From NCBI RefSeq assembly GCF_029784135.1, contig NC_073745.1, forward strand, positions 311,316,258 through 311,380,257: DNA of 64,000 bases. The letters are read 5' to 3'. How positions within the stretch are numbered: the stretch's first letter is position 1; each line of letters begins with the position of its first letter. The notes under the pieces are model-generated. The model searched no databases and was not told the origin of the DNA. It worked only from the letters and a program-made list of their open reading frames with translations. Positions 48,480 to 58,463 of this stretch are shown one piece after another. Source of the stretch: Toxorhynchites rutilus septentrionalis. Lineage: Eukaryota > Arthropoda > Insecta > Diptera > Culicidae. Both the position numbers and the translations under genes were made by a program.

Positions 48480-49717
48480 CCCATTAGTGCCCAGCGTATG
48501 AAATTTAATACGCAAAAATGCTCGTTTTTGAAAAACTGTTTTTGATGAAACTAAAGTGTTAAGCACATTTTAAATGATACCACATGACAATTTAAGAGTG
48601 TTTCTTTGTGTCAATGTCATTTTATCTGTCATTTTTGTTGTTTTGTTGTGTATTGAAACTTGCAAAGTTCAAGTCGCAAAAGTAAACATAAATTTATCAA
48701 AATTTTACCTCTTGAAGGATTCTAAATTGATCAAATCTGTGACACAACACTACTAGACGAGTGTAAAAAATGATATCTAGAAAAAAATCCGACGAAAATC
48801 ATGAAACCGCCAAAAAATCTATGTTTACTTTTGAGCGTATGAAATTTCATACGCTGTGCAACTACGGTATATTTTTTTCTCAATAGGATATATCAGCTTC
48901 CTGATAATCCGGAGGAGCTGTACATACATCTGATTGATTTGGACGAAGACGCTTTCGAAAATCTAGTGTCAACAAATGATATTGACTTTGCCATCGTGCC
49001 CCCAAGCGGTGGAGACAGCGATGTGGATGCTGGAGATAGTGACTCGGAGGACGGCCCTTTGAACGAGGCCAATCACAAGAATGCTTCTCGGGCAGTAGCA
49101 AGAAGCGGAGAGCCAGACAATGGGAAAAAATGACCTTGAATTCGGATGAGTGGCATAAATCCAGCAAGGATCGAGTTCATGCAGATCAAGCCTAAACACT
49201 CGAAGTCATCGGAAGTTAGGTTTGACGGAATAAATCATTTCATTAATACGAATCCAACTGGTGCCCAACGAAGGTGTGCGTATTGCAACCGATGTACGAC
49301 GTATATTTGCTTGATGTGGGTTTGCACCCTTCGAAGTGCTTTTTCCGGTACCATACTCAGTGATACTAAATCCGATACACTGCCGTTCTACGCATAACTG
49401 TACTATGTTCTATGCAATCCCTATGAATCGGACAATTATGCGTAGAACGGCAGTACACGAAAGTGCTAATAAACCATGAAAATGGTTGTTGAAGTTGATT
49501 TTTATGAAATAAAACCGTTTTGTTCGATATTCAAATGATTTCCATTTTTGATACTGAATCGGCTCAGCGTATGAAATTTCAAACGTCAGATATCTCAACT
49601 TCCAAAGAACTCCAAACCAAAATATTGCGTTTCCCCCCCGTTTCGGGACAAACCTAGATGGACTAGAAAGTTTCATGCCATTTGGATCATGTTTTTGTAC
49701 ACCTGGGCAGTAATGGG
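48480..49717 (+). mobile_element. piggyBac-type deletion derivative flanked by TTAA
   Basis: TTAA at 48476-48479 and 49718-49721 flanks inverted ends CCCATTAGTGCCCAG and CTGGGCAGTAATGGG. This matches piggyBac target choice and terminal CCC/GGG. It encodes an acidic N-terminal fragment and a cysteine-rich C-terminal fragment but no catalytic DDD region. Three copies of a near-palindrome GCGTATGAAATTTCATACGC lie at 48494, 48835 and 49567. Confidence 0.8.
48895..49345 (+). pseudogene. piggyBac transposase remnant (N- and C-terminal parts)
   Basis: 48895-49133 encodes an acidic Asp/Ser-rich segment (DSDVDAGDSDSEDGPLN) typical of piggyBac-like N-termini, ending in a stop. In other frames at about 49215-49345, a TNPTGAQRRCAYCNRCTTYI string is followed by a VGLHPSKCFF-type end. 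This resembles the C-terminal Cys-rich finger of the family (RRC..C...T...C..C.V.LH..CF). The whole central catalytic domain is deleted. Confidence 0.65.
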
Positions 49718-49721
49718 TTAA

Positions 49722-50085
49722 GGTTCATTGAAATTAAATTCAACGATACATTTTTAGCGCACCACCCTAAAAAATGTTTGCCTCAAATTGAACAGATAAT
49801 AGGATAATCGATACCAAATCTATTGATTGGTATCGTATAACCTTTGTCCAGCACTATCAGAACCTTTAGTTCTTTGCCGCACTTGACCATCAGCCACGAA
49901 AGAAAGATACGTTCACTTTGAATATACTCGTTGAACACGTAATACGTTCTCTTTTCGCTTCTCGTTTACTTGAAAGAATACGGATGTAATAATTCTCGTT
50001 CTCGGTGTCGAATTTAGCCGCAAATTTTTGAGAACTTTTACGCAAACCTTGTCGCGATTAGGCTCACCGTAATCTCGTCTTGAAT
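49722..50085. other. Unannotated stretch
   Basis: Nothing recognised. Confidence 0.35.
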
Positions 50086-50089
50086 AGAG

Positions 50090-50795
50090 ATATATATGAT
50101 ATAACCGCAAGGTTGACGTGGGACTACCGTTGGCTTAGTAATCATTTGTTTGTATTGAAAAATATTATTGATTGTATGAAACAATTTTCGAATTCAATTG
50201 AATTCAACATATTTGCTTGGTAAGTAAAGAATTTGAACAAATACCAAAAATACCACTGACTTGTATTTGTTTGCAATGCCGATTTCTGCAGTCACCTTGG
50301 TTTTGAATTCCGTGTTAGAGAAACACATTTCGTTGAGAACAAGAGTTTCCCCATCTTCCTCCAACTTTCATGTATTTGCAATGCCGATTTCTCCAGGCTG
50401 CTTGGTTTTGATGTATGTCAATCTAAACGTGGCAGTTGTGGCGTTCAAAAAACGCTCAGCATTTTACAGTTATTCAATTGTTTAGCTCATGAAAAATAAT
50501 ATTTTATTAATTGAGGAGCCCGGAAGAAAAGGGGTGTGAGTGATTTGATCGATTTTTCTTCATCAACTTTTTCTATAGTTAATAACTCAACTGTATAAAC
50601 GTTCCAATTTGAGTTTGCTATAGAAATCGACAGATGAGGTTCTGAACTATCTTTCACATTGTAATAAGAAATAAATACAAATACAAAATAATAAGTAATG
50701 TTCGAGTTATAAGCATTCTAAATCTTTCGTTTATTCCTGCATGTTTTGTGTTTAGGTTTTCATTTTACTCCCATTGTATTCCGGTTAGACGTCAA
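50090..50795. mobile_element. MITE-like element, TTGACGTGGGACTAC family
   Basis: Left side ATATAACCGCAAGGTTGACG, right side TCCGGTTAGACGTCAA. Shared blocks with 60333-61319 include TTCGAATTCAATTGAATTCA, TGTATTTGCAATGCCGATTT (twice here) and TTACAGTTATTCAA. The right tip is partly deleted compared with the sister copy. 50511-50660 contains sequence of the 40850-41114 MITE family (AAAAGGGGTGTGAGTGATTT), so one is nested in the other. Confidence 0.6.
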
Positions 50796-50909
50796 AAAAC
50801 AAAACATAATCATTTTACTTGCTGCATCATCTGGATCAAAGGATCAAACCTAAATTCGTCAATCCTCGCGTAATTTATGAAATGACCTATCTGCATAGAT
50901 CGATTCTCT

Positions 50910-51076
50910 TGTGGTGACCCTATTCAATAAGTCGTCCTAGCACCTGGCTGCACTGCAAGTGCAGCAAAGTCAGTCTAAAAGTATCCTCACGTATGTAAAC
51001 ACATGTACAGAAATAAAGTTAGATTTAATTGATTTATTTCGTCGCGTTATTTGCTCCTCGTCATTTCCGACCCACA
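50910..51076 (+). repeat. 5' LTR
   Basis: 167 bp, TG...CA ends, with a poly(A) signal AATAAA at 51012-51017. The only difference from the 3' LTR is TCGTCGCG here against TCGTCGTG there. Confidence 0.92.
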
Positions 51077-51078
51077 TT

Positions 51079-51096
51079 TGGTGACCCCGACGTGAT
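51079..51096 (+). promoter_or_regulatory. Primer-binding site
   Basis: TGGTGACCCCGACGTGAT starts two bases after the LTR. The leading TGG pairs with the CCA end of a tRNA. The priming tRNA was not identified. Confidence 0.7.
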
Positions 51097-51150
51097 TGAA
51101 ACGGAATCCAGTCGAAAAAACGCTAAAACTAAATCGACAATCGGATAATT

Positions 51151-51936
51151 TTGCTTTTTTCCAAAGCAATAAACAAAATGGTGGACTCAGCTCCAGCGCA
51201 GCAAAATATTGCAGCAGTGGCAATTAAGTTGCCAGATTTCTGGAAGAACGATCCACACATGTGGTTCGCACAGGCGGAGGCGCAATTCCATCTGGCACAG
51301 GTTACGAAAGATGAAACAAAATTTTGGCACATCATTGCAAAAATAGATCAGTCCGTAATATGCCACGTCTCGGACTTAGTGTCAAATCCTCCACTTGAAA
51401 ATAACTACGATGCAGTTAAAGATCGACTGATTGCTCGTTTTGATCTTTCGCCACAGGCGCGATTCGAACAATTACTTGGTTCTTGCGATTTGGGTGATCT
51501 TCGACCCACACATCTTCTCGCCAAGATGCAGGAAAGCTCCACGGGATTGAACGTCGACGATGCATTAATGAAGATGCTATTCCTCCAAAGGATGCCGCAA
51601 AATGTTCGAGTGGTACTGAGCATAAGTGATGGAAGTTTGCAGAAACTAGCAGAACTAGCCGATAAAATGATCGATTCATCTACGGTCACTACCGCAGCTG
51701 TTCAGATTCCAGCTCAACCCACTGGGCAGAATGCTGATTACACCAATCTGAAGGAAGAAATTGAAGTTCTTACAGCCGAAATTCGACGCCTCAAGACTAC
51801 CCCAGTACGAAACCGTAGTAGATCTTCTTCAAACTCGAGACCCCGTGGCGAAGACGTTTGCTTATACCACCGTAAATATGGCAATCGAGCAGATCGTTGC
51901 AGAGAGCCTTGTTCATTCACACGTCAAAAAAACTAG
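51151..51936 (+). CDS. gag: Gag-like protein
   Basis: The structural protein that packages the retrotransposon RNA. The frame opens at ATG 51151, but a second ATG at 51178 gives MVDSAPAQQ, a more usual start for these gags. It contains the insect Mag-type capsid pattern LPDFWKNDPHMWFAQAEAQF near residues 29-48, then a helical capsid region. A basic Arg/Ser tract precedes a C-terminal zinc-knuckle-like CLYHRKYGNRADRCREPC with spacing C-x2-H-x9-C-x3-C. It stops at TAG 51934-51936, directly after the slip site. The frame is intact. The 94-, 87- and 60-codon minus-strand frames here are shadows. Confidence 0.88.
   Translation: MLFSKAINKMVDSAPAQQNIAAVAIKLPDFWKNDPHMWFAQAEAQFHLAQVTKDETKFWHIIAKIDQSVICHVSDLVSNPPLENNYDAVKDRLIARFDLSPQARFEQLLGSCDLGDLRPTHLLAKMQESSTGLNVDDALMKMLFLQRMPQNVRVVLSISDGSLQKLAELADKMIDSSTVTTAAVQIPAQPTGQNADYTNLKEEIEVLTAEIRRLKTTPVRNRSRSSSNSRPRGEDVCLYHRKYGNRADRCREPCSFTRQKN
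51927..51933 (+). promoter_or_regulatory. -1 ribosomal frameshift site
   Basis: A AAA AAC in the gag frame, a canonical X XXY YYZ heptamer, immediately before the gag stop codon. A -1 slip leads straight into the pol frame (KKLAES). The gag/pol overlap spans 51897-51936. Confidence 0.8.
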
Positions 51937-53249
51937 CTGAATCGGCACAGGTGGGTAGCACTGTCCAAAGCCGCCGACTTGTAATTTTCGACAAAACAAG
52001 CAAGATTCGTTTCCTCATCGACACAGGCTCGGATGTGTCCATCATTCCAGCGACAAGACAGGATAGAGCAGGAGCAACAGTTTCGTTTTCTCTACATGCA
52101 GCAAATGGAACAAAAATACAGACCTATGGGAGTAAATTTATCGCAGTGGATCTCGGCCTTCGACGATGTTTCAAGTGGCGCTTCCTAGTGGCAGATGTAA
52201 ATATTGCCATCATTGGTGCGGACTTGCTAGCACATTTTGGATTGCTAGTGAATCTAAAAAACCGGCTCTTGATTGACGAGACAACGAAACTACGAACTAC
52301 TGGTTGTTTGTCGGAAGTGCCTCTCCATGGAATAACTGCGGTGGACGCTCAACATCCGTTTCGAGACTTGCTGACATCGTATCGAGAAATATTAATTCCG
52401 TCATCAATTCAACAGGAAGTTAAGCACGATGTCACACATCATATAATTACACGGGGGCCTCCGGTGGCTTCAAAGCCGCGTCGTATGCATCCAGAAAAAC
52501 TTCAAGCAGCAAAAAACGAGTTCCAAACTATGTGCGAAATGGGAATATGTCGCCCTTCGAGCAGCAGCTGGGCAAGCCCTCTCCATTGTGTTCTCAAAAA
52601 AAGTGGTGAATGGAGGTTTGTGGGCGATTATCGGCGCTTGAATAAAGCTACAATCCCTGACAGGTACCCCGTACCTCACGTCCACGATCTTGTCAACAGA
52701 TTCCAAGGTAAGATCATTTTCACTACGTTGGATCTTGTCAGAGCGTATTATAATATTCCGGTGGAAACTACAGATATTCCAAAAACGGCCGTCATCACTC
52801 CTTTCGGTCTGTATGAGTTTATGCGCATGCCATTTGGCCTATGCAATGCAAGTCAGACCTTCCAGCGGTTCATGCACAAACTTTTCGGAGATTTGGACTT
52901 CGTTATCGTGTTTATCGAAGAGCAGTTACGAAAGCTAATTCCTGACAATCGAAAAAACGACAACAGAAAAATTTCATGGGATAAAGAAACATCTCATTGT
53001 TTCGAACGATGCATACAATCGCTAGCCGAGGCAACATTGCTTCACTATCCCGACGCATCAAAGCCTCTTGGGCTCATGGTAGATGCATCTAACAGCGCTG
53101 CGGGCGCTGTGTTGCAACAATACGATGGTGAAAGCTGGAAACCCATTGGATTTTTCTCTCAAAAATTTTCTACTAGTCAAAAAAAGTACTCTACTTTTGG
53201 TAGAGAACTAACTGCTGCACATCTAGCAGTGAAATACAGCAGCATTTAG
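51927..53249 (+). pseudogene. pol: Pol, first part: protease, RT (core deleted), start of RNase H
   Basis: Read in the -1 frame relative to gag. The aspartic protease shows LIDTGSDVSIIP (about 52013-52050) and IIGADLLAHFG. Reverse transcriptase follows with GEWRFVGDYRRLNKATIPDR, FTTLDLVRAYYNIPV and MPFGLCNASQTFQRFM. After LDFVIVFI, where YIDD and the thumb should follow, the frame goes straight to EEQLRKLI and the connection to RNase H, so roughly 100-120 residues are missing in frame. RNase H begins with LMVDASNSAAGAVLQQ and runs to LAVKYSSI, then a premature TAG at 53247-53249 caused by a one-base frame change. The product cannot have reverse-transcriptase activity. Confidence 0.88.
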
Positions 53250-53552
53250 TGGAAGGACGAGAATTCACCATTTTCACTGATCACTTCCCGCTGACTTGTG
53301 CTTTGACCACGAATCCGAGTAGCCGTCTCCCCCACGAGGAGCGATATCTGGCATTCATAGCGGAATTCACAAGTGACATTCGCCACATAAGTGGTAAAGA
53401 CAACATCGTTGCGGATGTTTTTTCTCGAGTTGATGCGGTAACAACCGGGATCGATTTTGATGCAATCGCTAAAGATCAACAAAATAACCAACAATTGAAA
53501 AAAATTCTGTCGTCGAAAAATTCTTCCTTAAAACTCGAGCTTCGGACATTTA
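53250..53552 (+). pseudogene. pol: Pol, end of RNase H and spacer
   Basis: In a frame shifted from the upstream part, EGREFTIFTDHFPLTCAL, RYLAFIAEFTSDIRHISGKD and NIVADVFSRV are the closing RNase H blocks of gypsy pol (TDH.PL, HI.GK.N.VAD.LSR). The frame is then cut by the transposon insertion at the TA of 53551-53552. Confidence 0.85.
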
Positions 53553-54847
53553 AAGGGTGTGTCACATCAAATTGCATCACGGAAAAAAACGCTGTAGAAA
53601 TTTAATTTTTAGGAATTATATCTTCAGCTTTCGCTTATAATCAGATAAGAGTGTATAGATCACGTTGGCCATGCTTCACTGTCAATTTTTCGTAAATTTG
53701 GAAAAATGTCGTCGAACGAAAAAGAGCGCCGTGAATTAATTCTGTGCACTCATTTCGAGAATCCGGAGTTGTCACATCGGGACATCGGTAAGATGCTGGG
53801 AATCGTCCAATCCACGGTCAGCAGAGTACTAAAACGATACTTCGAGAACCTAACCATCGACCGGAAGGTGAAGAACGGAAAAAATGGATGCTCCGTTAGT
53901 GAAAAAGATCACAAGCGCGTAGTTAAGCAGTTTAGACGTGATCTGAGAAGTTCGGTCCGGGATGTCGCCAATAAGCTGAATTTGTCAAGTTCATTCGTTC
54001 AGCGGACCAAGCAGCGGGAGGGCCTGCGTACATACAAAGTTCAGAAGGCTCCTAACCGCGACGGCAAAACATGGTGGGGAAGACGCGAGCCCGGAAGCTG
54101 TACACCGAAATGCTGACGAAGCCGCATTGCCTGGTAATGGACGACGAAACCTACATCAAAGCGGACTTTCGTCAGCTGCCGGGCCTATTGTTCTTCTCCG
54201 CAGAGGACAAATTCAGCGTTCCGGAGGAGATTCGCAAGCAGAAACTATCCAAGTTTGCCATAAAGTACATGGTTTGGCAAGCGATCTGCTCTTGCGGAAA
54301 GCGGAGCGCCCCCTTCGTGATGACCGGCACGGTAAACCGGCAGGTTTACCTGAAGGAGTGCCTACAGAAGCGCTTACTACCGCTATTGAAGCAGCACGAG
54401 GGCCCGACCATCTTCTGGCCGGATCTCGCTTCGTGCCACTATTCAAAGGACGTGTTGGAGTGGTACGAAGCCAACGGGGTCACCTTCGTGCCAAAGGAAA
54501 TGAACCCGCCCAACGCGCCGGAGCTTCGCCCAATAGAGAAATATTGGGCGATTATGAAGCAGGCCCTCCGGAAGAACCCAAAAGTTGTCAAATCGGAGGC
54601 GGACTTCAAGAGAAAATGGATTTCTGTTAAAAAAAAACTCCAACCTGACGTTGTACAGAACCTTATGGAAGGGGTAAAGAGGAAGGTGCGAGCATACGGG
54701 CTTGGGCTCGAAGTATGAATAAAAAGAAAATGCCAAAAGTTGTTTAATAGTTTTTATTTTACTGTCTAAAATTTTCAAAAGGATCGGTCTACTGGGCGAA
54801 TTTCTACAGCGTTTTTTCCGTGATGCAATTTGATGTGACACACCCTT
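53553..54847 (+). mobile_element. Tc1/mariner DD37E transposon (ITmD37E type) nested in pol
   Basis: 1,295 bp with terminal inverted repeats of about 50 bp starting AAGGGTGTGTCACATCAAAT. The two ends differ only by one A in an A-run. TA is duplicated at 53551-53552 and 54848-54849. It carries one transposase gene, broken by a frame change. DD37E elements of this type are known from mosquitoes. The plus strand of the transposon matches that of the host element. Confidence 0.92.
53706..54718 (+). pseudogene. DD37E transposase, one frameshift
   Basis: The first frame (53706-54116) starts MSSNEKERRELILC and holds two helix-turn-helix units (LSHRDIGKMLGIVQSTVSRV; VRDVANKLNLSSSFVQRTKQ) for TIR binding. 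Near 54070 the reading passes to the frame ending at 54718, which carries the catalytic triad: first Asp in CLVMDDETY, second in FWPDLASCHYS, Glu in LRPIEKYW. Thirty-seven residues lie between the second Asp and the Glu. The joined length of about 337 residues is normal for the family. The single frame change sits at an A-run (GCAAAACATGG). All catalytic residues are otherwise present. Confidence 0.88.
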
Positions 54848-54849
54848 TA

Positions 54850-55978
54850 CTCATCTGCTCACCGTTGGTTGTCGATGTATCTACTAACAAAAACCTTCGT
54901 CCTTATGTTCCAGAAAACCATCGAAACAGCGTAATGACACAACTTCATGGATTAGCTCATACAGGTGCTCATGCAACAAGAAGGTTGATCACCGCTCGAT
55001 TTATTTGGCCCGGCATGAACAAAGATATCAACCATGTCATGTCAGCAGTGCCAATTATCAAAAGTAACAAGGCACACCGTAGCACCTTCATCTACTTTTG
55101 ATATACCCAAAGCTCGCTTTCGGAACATCCACATCGATCTCGTTGGACCATTTGCTCCTTCTTGTGGAAATCGTTATTTGTTGACCATCATTGACCGTTA
55201 CTCGCGTTGGGCGGAAGCGATTCCACTTAGCGAAATGACTGCGCCAACCGTCGCTAAACCTCTCTACGCAGGATGGATAACTCGTTTTGGGACTCCAGAG
55301 ACGATCACATCAGACCAAGGGAGGCAGTTTGAGTCAGAGGTTTTCAGTGATCTCTCTCATTGCTTGGTGTACATCATATACGTACCACTGCATACCACCC
55401 GCAGTCCAACGGAATTATCGAAAGATTCCACCGAACTCTAAAAGCATCCCTCATGTGTGCCGGTGGGCGGAATTGATCGGCATGATCGGCTTCCTTTAGT
55501 ACTACTAGGACTTCGCTCCGCTTACCGAGAAGACTTAAAATGTTCATCTGCAGAGTTGGAGTACGGTCAAGCCCTCAGAATTCCGGGAGAATTCTACGAC
55601 CATCCAACAACAAACATCGATCGTTCAGAGCTATCAAGTTTTTTGCACAAGACATTCAGCGAGTTAAATGCACCAGTTCCGATCCACCATGCGAAAGAAA
55701 AAGCGTTTGTACACCAAAAATTGAAAGATTGTAGCCATGTCTTTCTGCGAGTAGATTCGGTAAAGAAGCCGCTCCAACAACCATATGAGGGACCTTACGA
55801 GGTTTTAAAAAGGAATGGAAAATTTTTCGAAATCTCAATTCGAGGAAACAAGCATATCGTATCCATCGACCGTGTAAAACCAGCGTTCATATGCGATGGA
55901 AGCATCTCGAGTCATCCCCAGGACGACACTAAAACCGTAGTTACACAATCAAGACACAGAGTTCGTTTCTTAGTGTAA
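54850..55978 (+). pseudogene. pol: Pol, integrase region, frameshifted
   Basis: The zinc-binding HHCC domain is split between frames: LHGLAHTGAHATRRLI and FIWPGMN up to about 55030, then CQQCQLSK from 55037. The catalytic core shows NIHIDLVGPF (first Asp), TSDQGRQFES (second Asp) and, in a further frame, HPQSNGIIERFHR (Glu). The C-terminal part (from about 55460) has LLGLRSAYREDLK, then YEGPYEVLKRNGKFFEISI (GPY/F motif) and ends at 55976-55978. Frame changes occur near 55030, 55365 and 55460. Confidence 0.85.
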
Positions 55979-55991
55979 CTGGAGGGGCATA
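55977..55991 (+). promoter_or_regulatory. Polypurine tract
   Basis: ACTGGAGGGGCATA directly before the 3' LTR, the usual position for plus-strand priming. Confidence 0.7.
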
Positions 55992-56158
55992 TGTGGTGAC
56001 CCTATTCAATAAGTCGTCCTAGCACCTGGCTGCACTGCAAGTGCAGCAAAGTCAGTCTAAAAGTATCCTCACGTATGTAAACACATGTACAGAAATAAAG
56101 TTAGATTTAATTGATTTATTTCGTCGTGTTATTTGCTCCTCGTCATTTCCGACCCACA
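55992..56158 (+). repeat. 3' LTR
   Basis: 167 bp, 166 of 167 identical to the 5' LTR. Confidence 0.92.
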
Positions 56159-56162
56159 CTCT

Positions 56163-57064
56163 TCATCGTTAATTACTCAGTGATAAAGCATTTCCTGATA
56201 TGTGTAGAAGTGTAGAGCGCATCCTCTTTTATCAAACTATGTGGCAAAACTGGCGCAAAATCTGTTTGCAAGGCCGTGGTTATCAAAAGAGAAGAAAGTT
56301 AATAAAGATAATCGATCGAAGCAGATAAGTCCTTTTCAAAAGTAACGCGGGATTTCCTTTTTGACTACGGAACTTCTTTTCTTTTCTATCTCTCTGTCTT
56401 GACCTATCCACAGTTACAGTCAACATGTAAAAAAAGAATCATCGGAAAATCTATTTTTTACCCTTATTCTGTAATTCGATCGATTCGAAATATTTCGACC
56501 GACTTGATAAAATTTCATTCTGTATTCCGTTCGAGTTGTTTTTGCATTTCGTTCGATATGCTTCTCTTGAAACATTAAATGGGCAAATCGTTCGTCAGGG
56601 ATCGTAGGGAATGTAATATTATAACTGGAACGAAATGAAAATCCGGCGGAATGCAGAATCGGGGCGTTTGTGGATTATGGGATTCAACAACTAAGTTTAT
56701 TTTTTTCATCATTTCTTTATTTTAAAAAATACTAAAATCCATACTACATACTAAATGAGCTACAATTCACTGGACGAAAATTGGGAAAAAAAGCTTTATT
56801 ACTAATTGCGCATTGCCATATGTTAATTGATTATTTTTTAATCAGATCTGAACTTATGTATCGTTTGAAAACACTCATACAACTGAGTTAAAATCAAACA
56901 GGATGTTGCTATCCAAGTTCAACATGCTTTTTTTCATGCATTACTAGACTAGAACTAAGGAAACGTTACTCTCACTGACGCTTCAAAATAACAGTTGTGA
57001 TGTCTTAACTTCTTACGCGGTAAGTATCATTAGTAGAACCCAGGCTTCTAGCATCGTAACCATT
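56163..57064. other. Intergenic stretch between the LTR element and the SAM gene
   Basis: No gene recognised. TTCTGTAATTCGATCGATTC-type words near 56469 and a GGAATGCAGAATCGG word near 56648 could be ends of a small inverted-repeat element, but the match is poor. Confidence 0.35.
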
Positions 57065-58463
57065 CTACACATTATACGGTGCAGCCATCACACTTCCGAT
57101 GGCGAGCGCCTTTTTGCTTATTTTCTGATTGATGAATCGTGAATACAGAGAACCTCCAGGGTTCCGTCTGGTGGGTCCGCGAGGAATATGATAGGTGTTC
57201 TACAATTATATGTTATATGTTAAAATAATGTCCATCTTAATTAATCACAAGAAAAGTACCTTATTCTCGTGCGGAAATAACGTTGTAATGCACGTGGTGT
57301 AGTTCTCTAGCTGAAGGGCAGTAATCTTGGTATCAAACTCCATATGATAATCTATCACAATAGCGGTGAGCTGACTTTGAAACGATTTCTCCAAGCTTCC
57401 TAGCTCGCCGGAATGCAATATTAGCCTCCCCGTACTACAGCTAGTTAATATATTCTTAAGAATTTCCGGTGTCATCGGCCAAGAAAATGTTTTGTACGAT
57501 GCATGAGTTGAATTTTTGGACTTTGGTATTTCTACAGCAGCAGAGTGATTTGTGGATTCGTTGGAACTTCCGTGTATTCCGTTTCCGTTCGTGTATTTTA
57601 TCTTGCTGGGAACGGCTTGTTCCTGTTCGATGACTCGCTTGCGACAGAAAGTCGTTCGTAGACTCTTCACGGGTGAATTGATACTGATTCTCCACGCTAT
57701 AAGGGCTTCTCTAAAGTGGATTTTAGGTCCCAGCAAGTGTCCATCGAACAGAACATCCACGTCTTCGAGTCGCATTTTCTTCAAACATTCCACGTCGATT
57801 CGTTGAGCTGCAATAGTTTTTTTTTTTCATCAAAATTCCTCGATTCGTGATTTCTGAGAACTGTTTCAATCAGCATTGGTGTGCCCTGTATAAGTAAAAC
57901 CCTAAAGTCTTATTGTAGAAATTAAAGAGCTTCATTCCGTTGTTTCTACGTATAACATGATTTTACTGCTCTGCTTTCAATCAAGACAAAGGCAAGATAC
58001 AAACTGGATATTTAAAACGAGATGTGATTGGCCTTGTCGCAACCATAGCCTTGTATCACAAAGCTGATATCTCCTCAAATGTAGGTATAAGTCACATTCA
58101 ATTATTAATTATCTTATATAACATGAAATAAAATTTTAAATAATGTTCAACACAGCGTAATTTATGTATTGGGAATAACTAGATTAGCAACAAGACAATC
58201 GATGTCTAGTCATCCGTCTCTATTACGGCCTGGGAAATTTTGCAAATGCAAATTTTGAAAAGTGATCTCACTCCAGACAAACATCTCTTTCGTTTACCTT
58301 CCAGGAGAGCCACCGTTTCCTCACACAGTCCCAGGTTCACCAGGCACAATGATCGCAGATCCGTGTCGGTCGTAAGATGACTTATGCCGTTCAGAAGTTC
58401 GGTATCCTCAACGGCATAGAACGGTTCAGACTTAATCATTATGTGATCCATTTTTTCCACCAT
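57065..58463 (-). CDS. SAM-like domain protein, three exons
   Basis: Minus-strand gene. Exon 1 is 58463-58298, exon 2 is 57807-57260 and exon 3 is 57199-57065, with introns of 490 and 60 bp that have GT-AG ends. The phases fit (1, then 0), giving 849 nt and 282 residues. Residues of about 36-96 form a SAM-like helical bundle that spans intron 1 (LCLVNLGLCEETVALLE, then QRIDVECLKKMRLEDVDVLF and GHLLGPKIHFREALIAWR). A Ser/Lys-rich linker follows, then a C-terminal domain running from PMTPEILKNILTSC to TTLFPHENK and a basic tail (YHIPRGPTRRNPGGSLYSRF). I recall related uncharacterised insect proteins with this SAM-plus-C-terminal layout. SAM domains mediate protein or RNA contacts; the role here is unknown. 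The 182-codon open frame that reads past exon 2 into intron 2 is superseded by the spliced model. Confidence 0.8.

Larger units (their letters stand above)
50910..56158 (+). mobile_element. Ty3/gypsy LTR retrotransposon (Mag-like), defective, with nested transposon
   Basis: The LTRs at 50910-51076 and 55992-56158 are 167 bp each, start TGTGGTGACC, end CCGACCCACA and differ at one base. The element is flanked by CTCT on both sides (50906-50909 and 56159-56162), a 4-bp target duplication. Internal order is a primer-binding site, gag, a -1 slip site, protease, reverse transcriptase (catalytic core deleted), RNase H, a nested DD37E transposon, integrase and a polypurine tract. There is no env. 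Coding is broken by several one-base frame changes. The clade is judged from gag and short LTRs, not from a tree. Confidence 0.9.

Noticed and set aside
48102..48566. 154-codon minus-strand frame
   Set aside because: Antisense to recognisable transposase motifs on the plus strand.
54213..54446. 77-codon minus-strand frame in the transposon
   Set aside because: Shadow of the transposase catalytic domain.
57150..57180. PDZ-like GFRLVG string on the plus strand
   Set aside because: It is antisense to exon 3 of the SAM-like gene, and no other PDZ blocks surround it.
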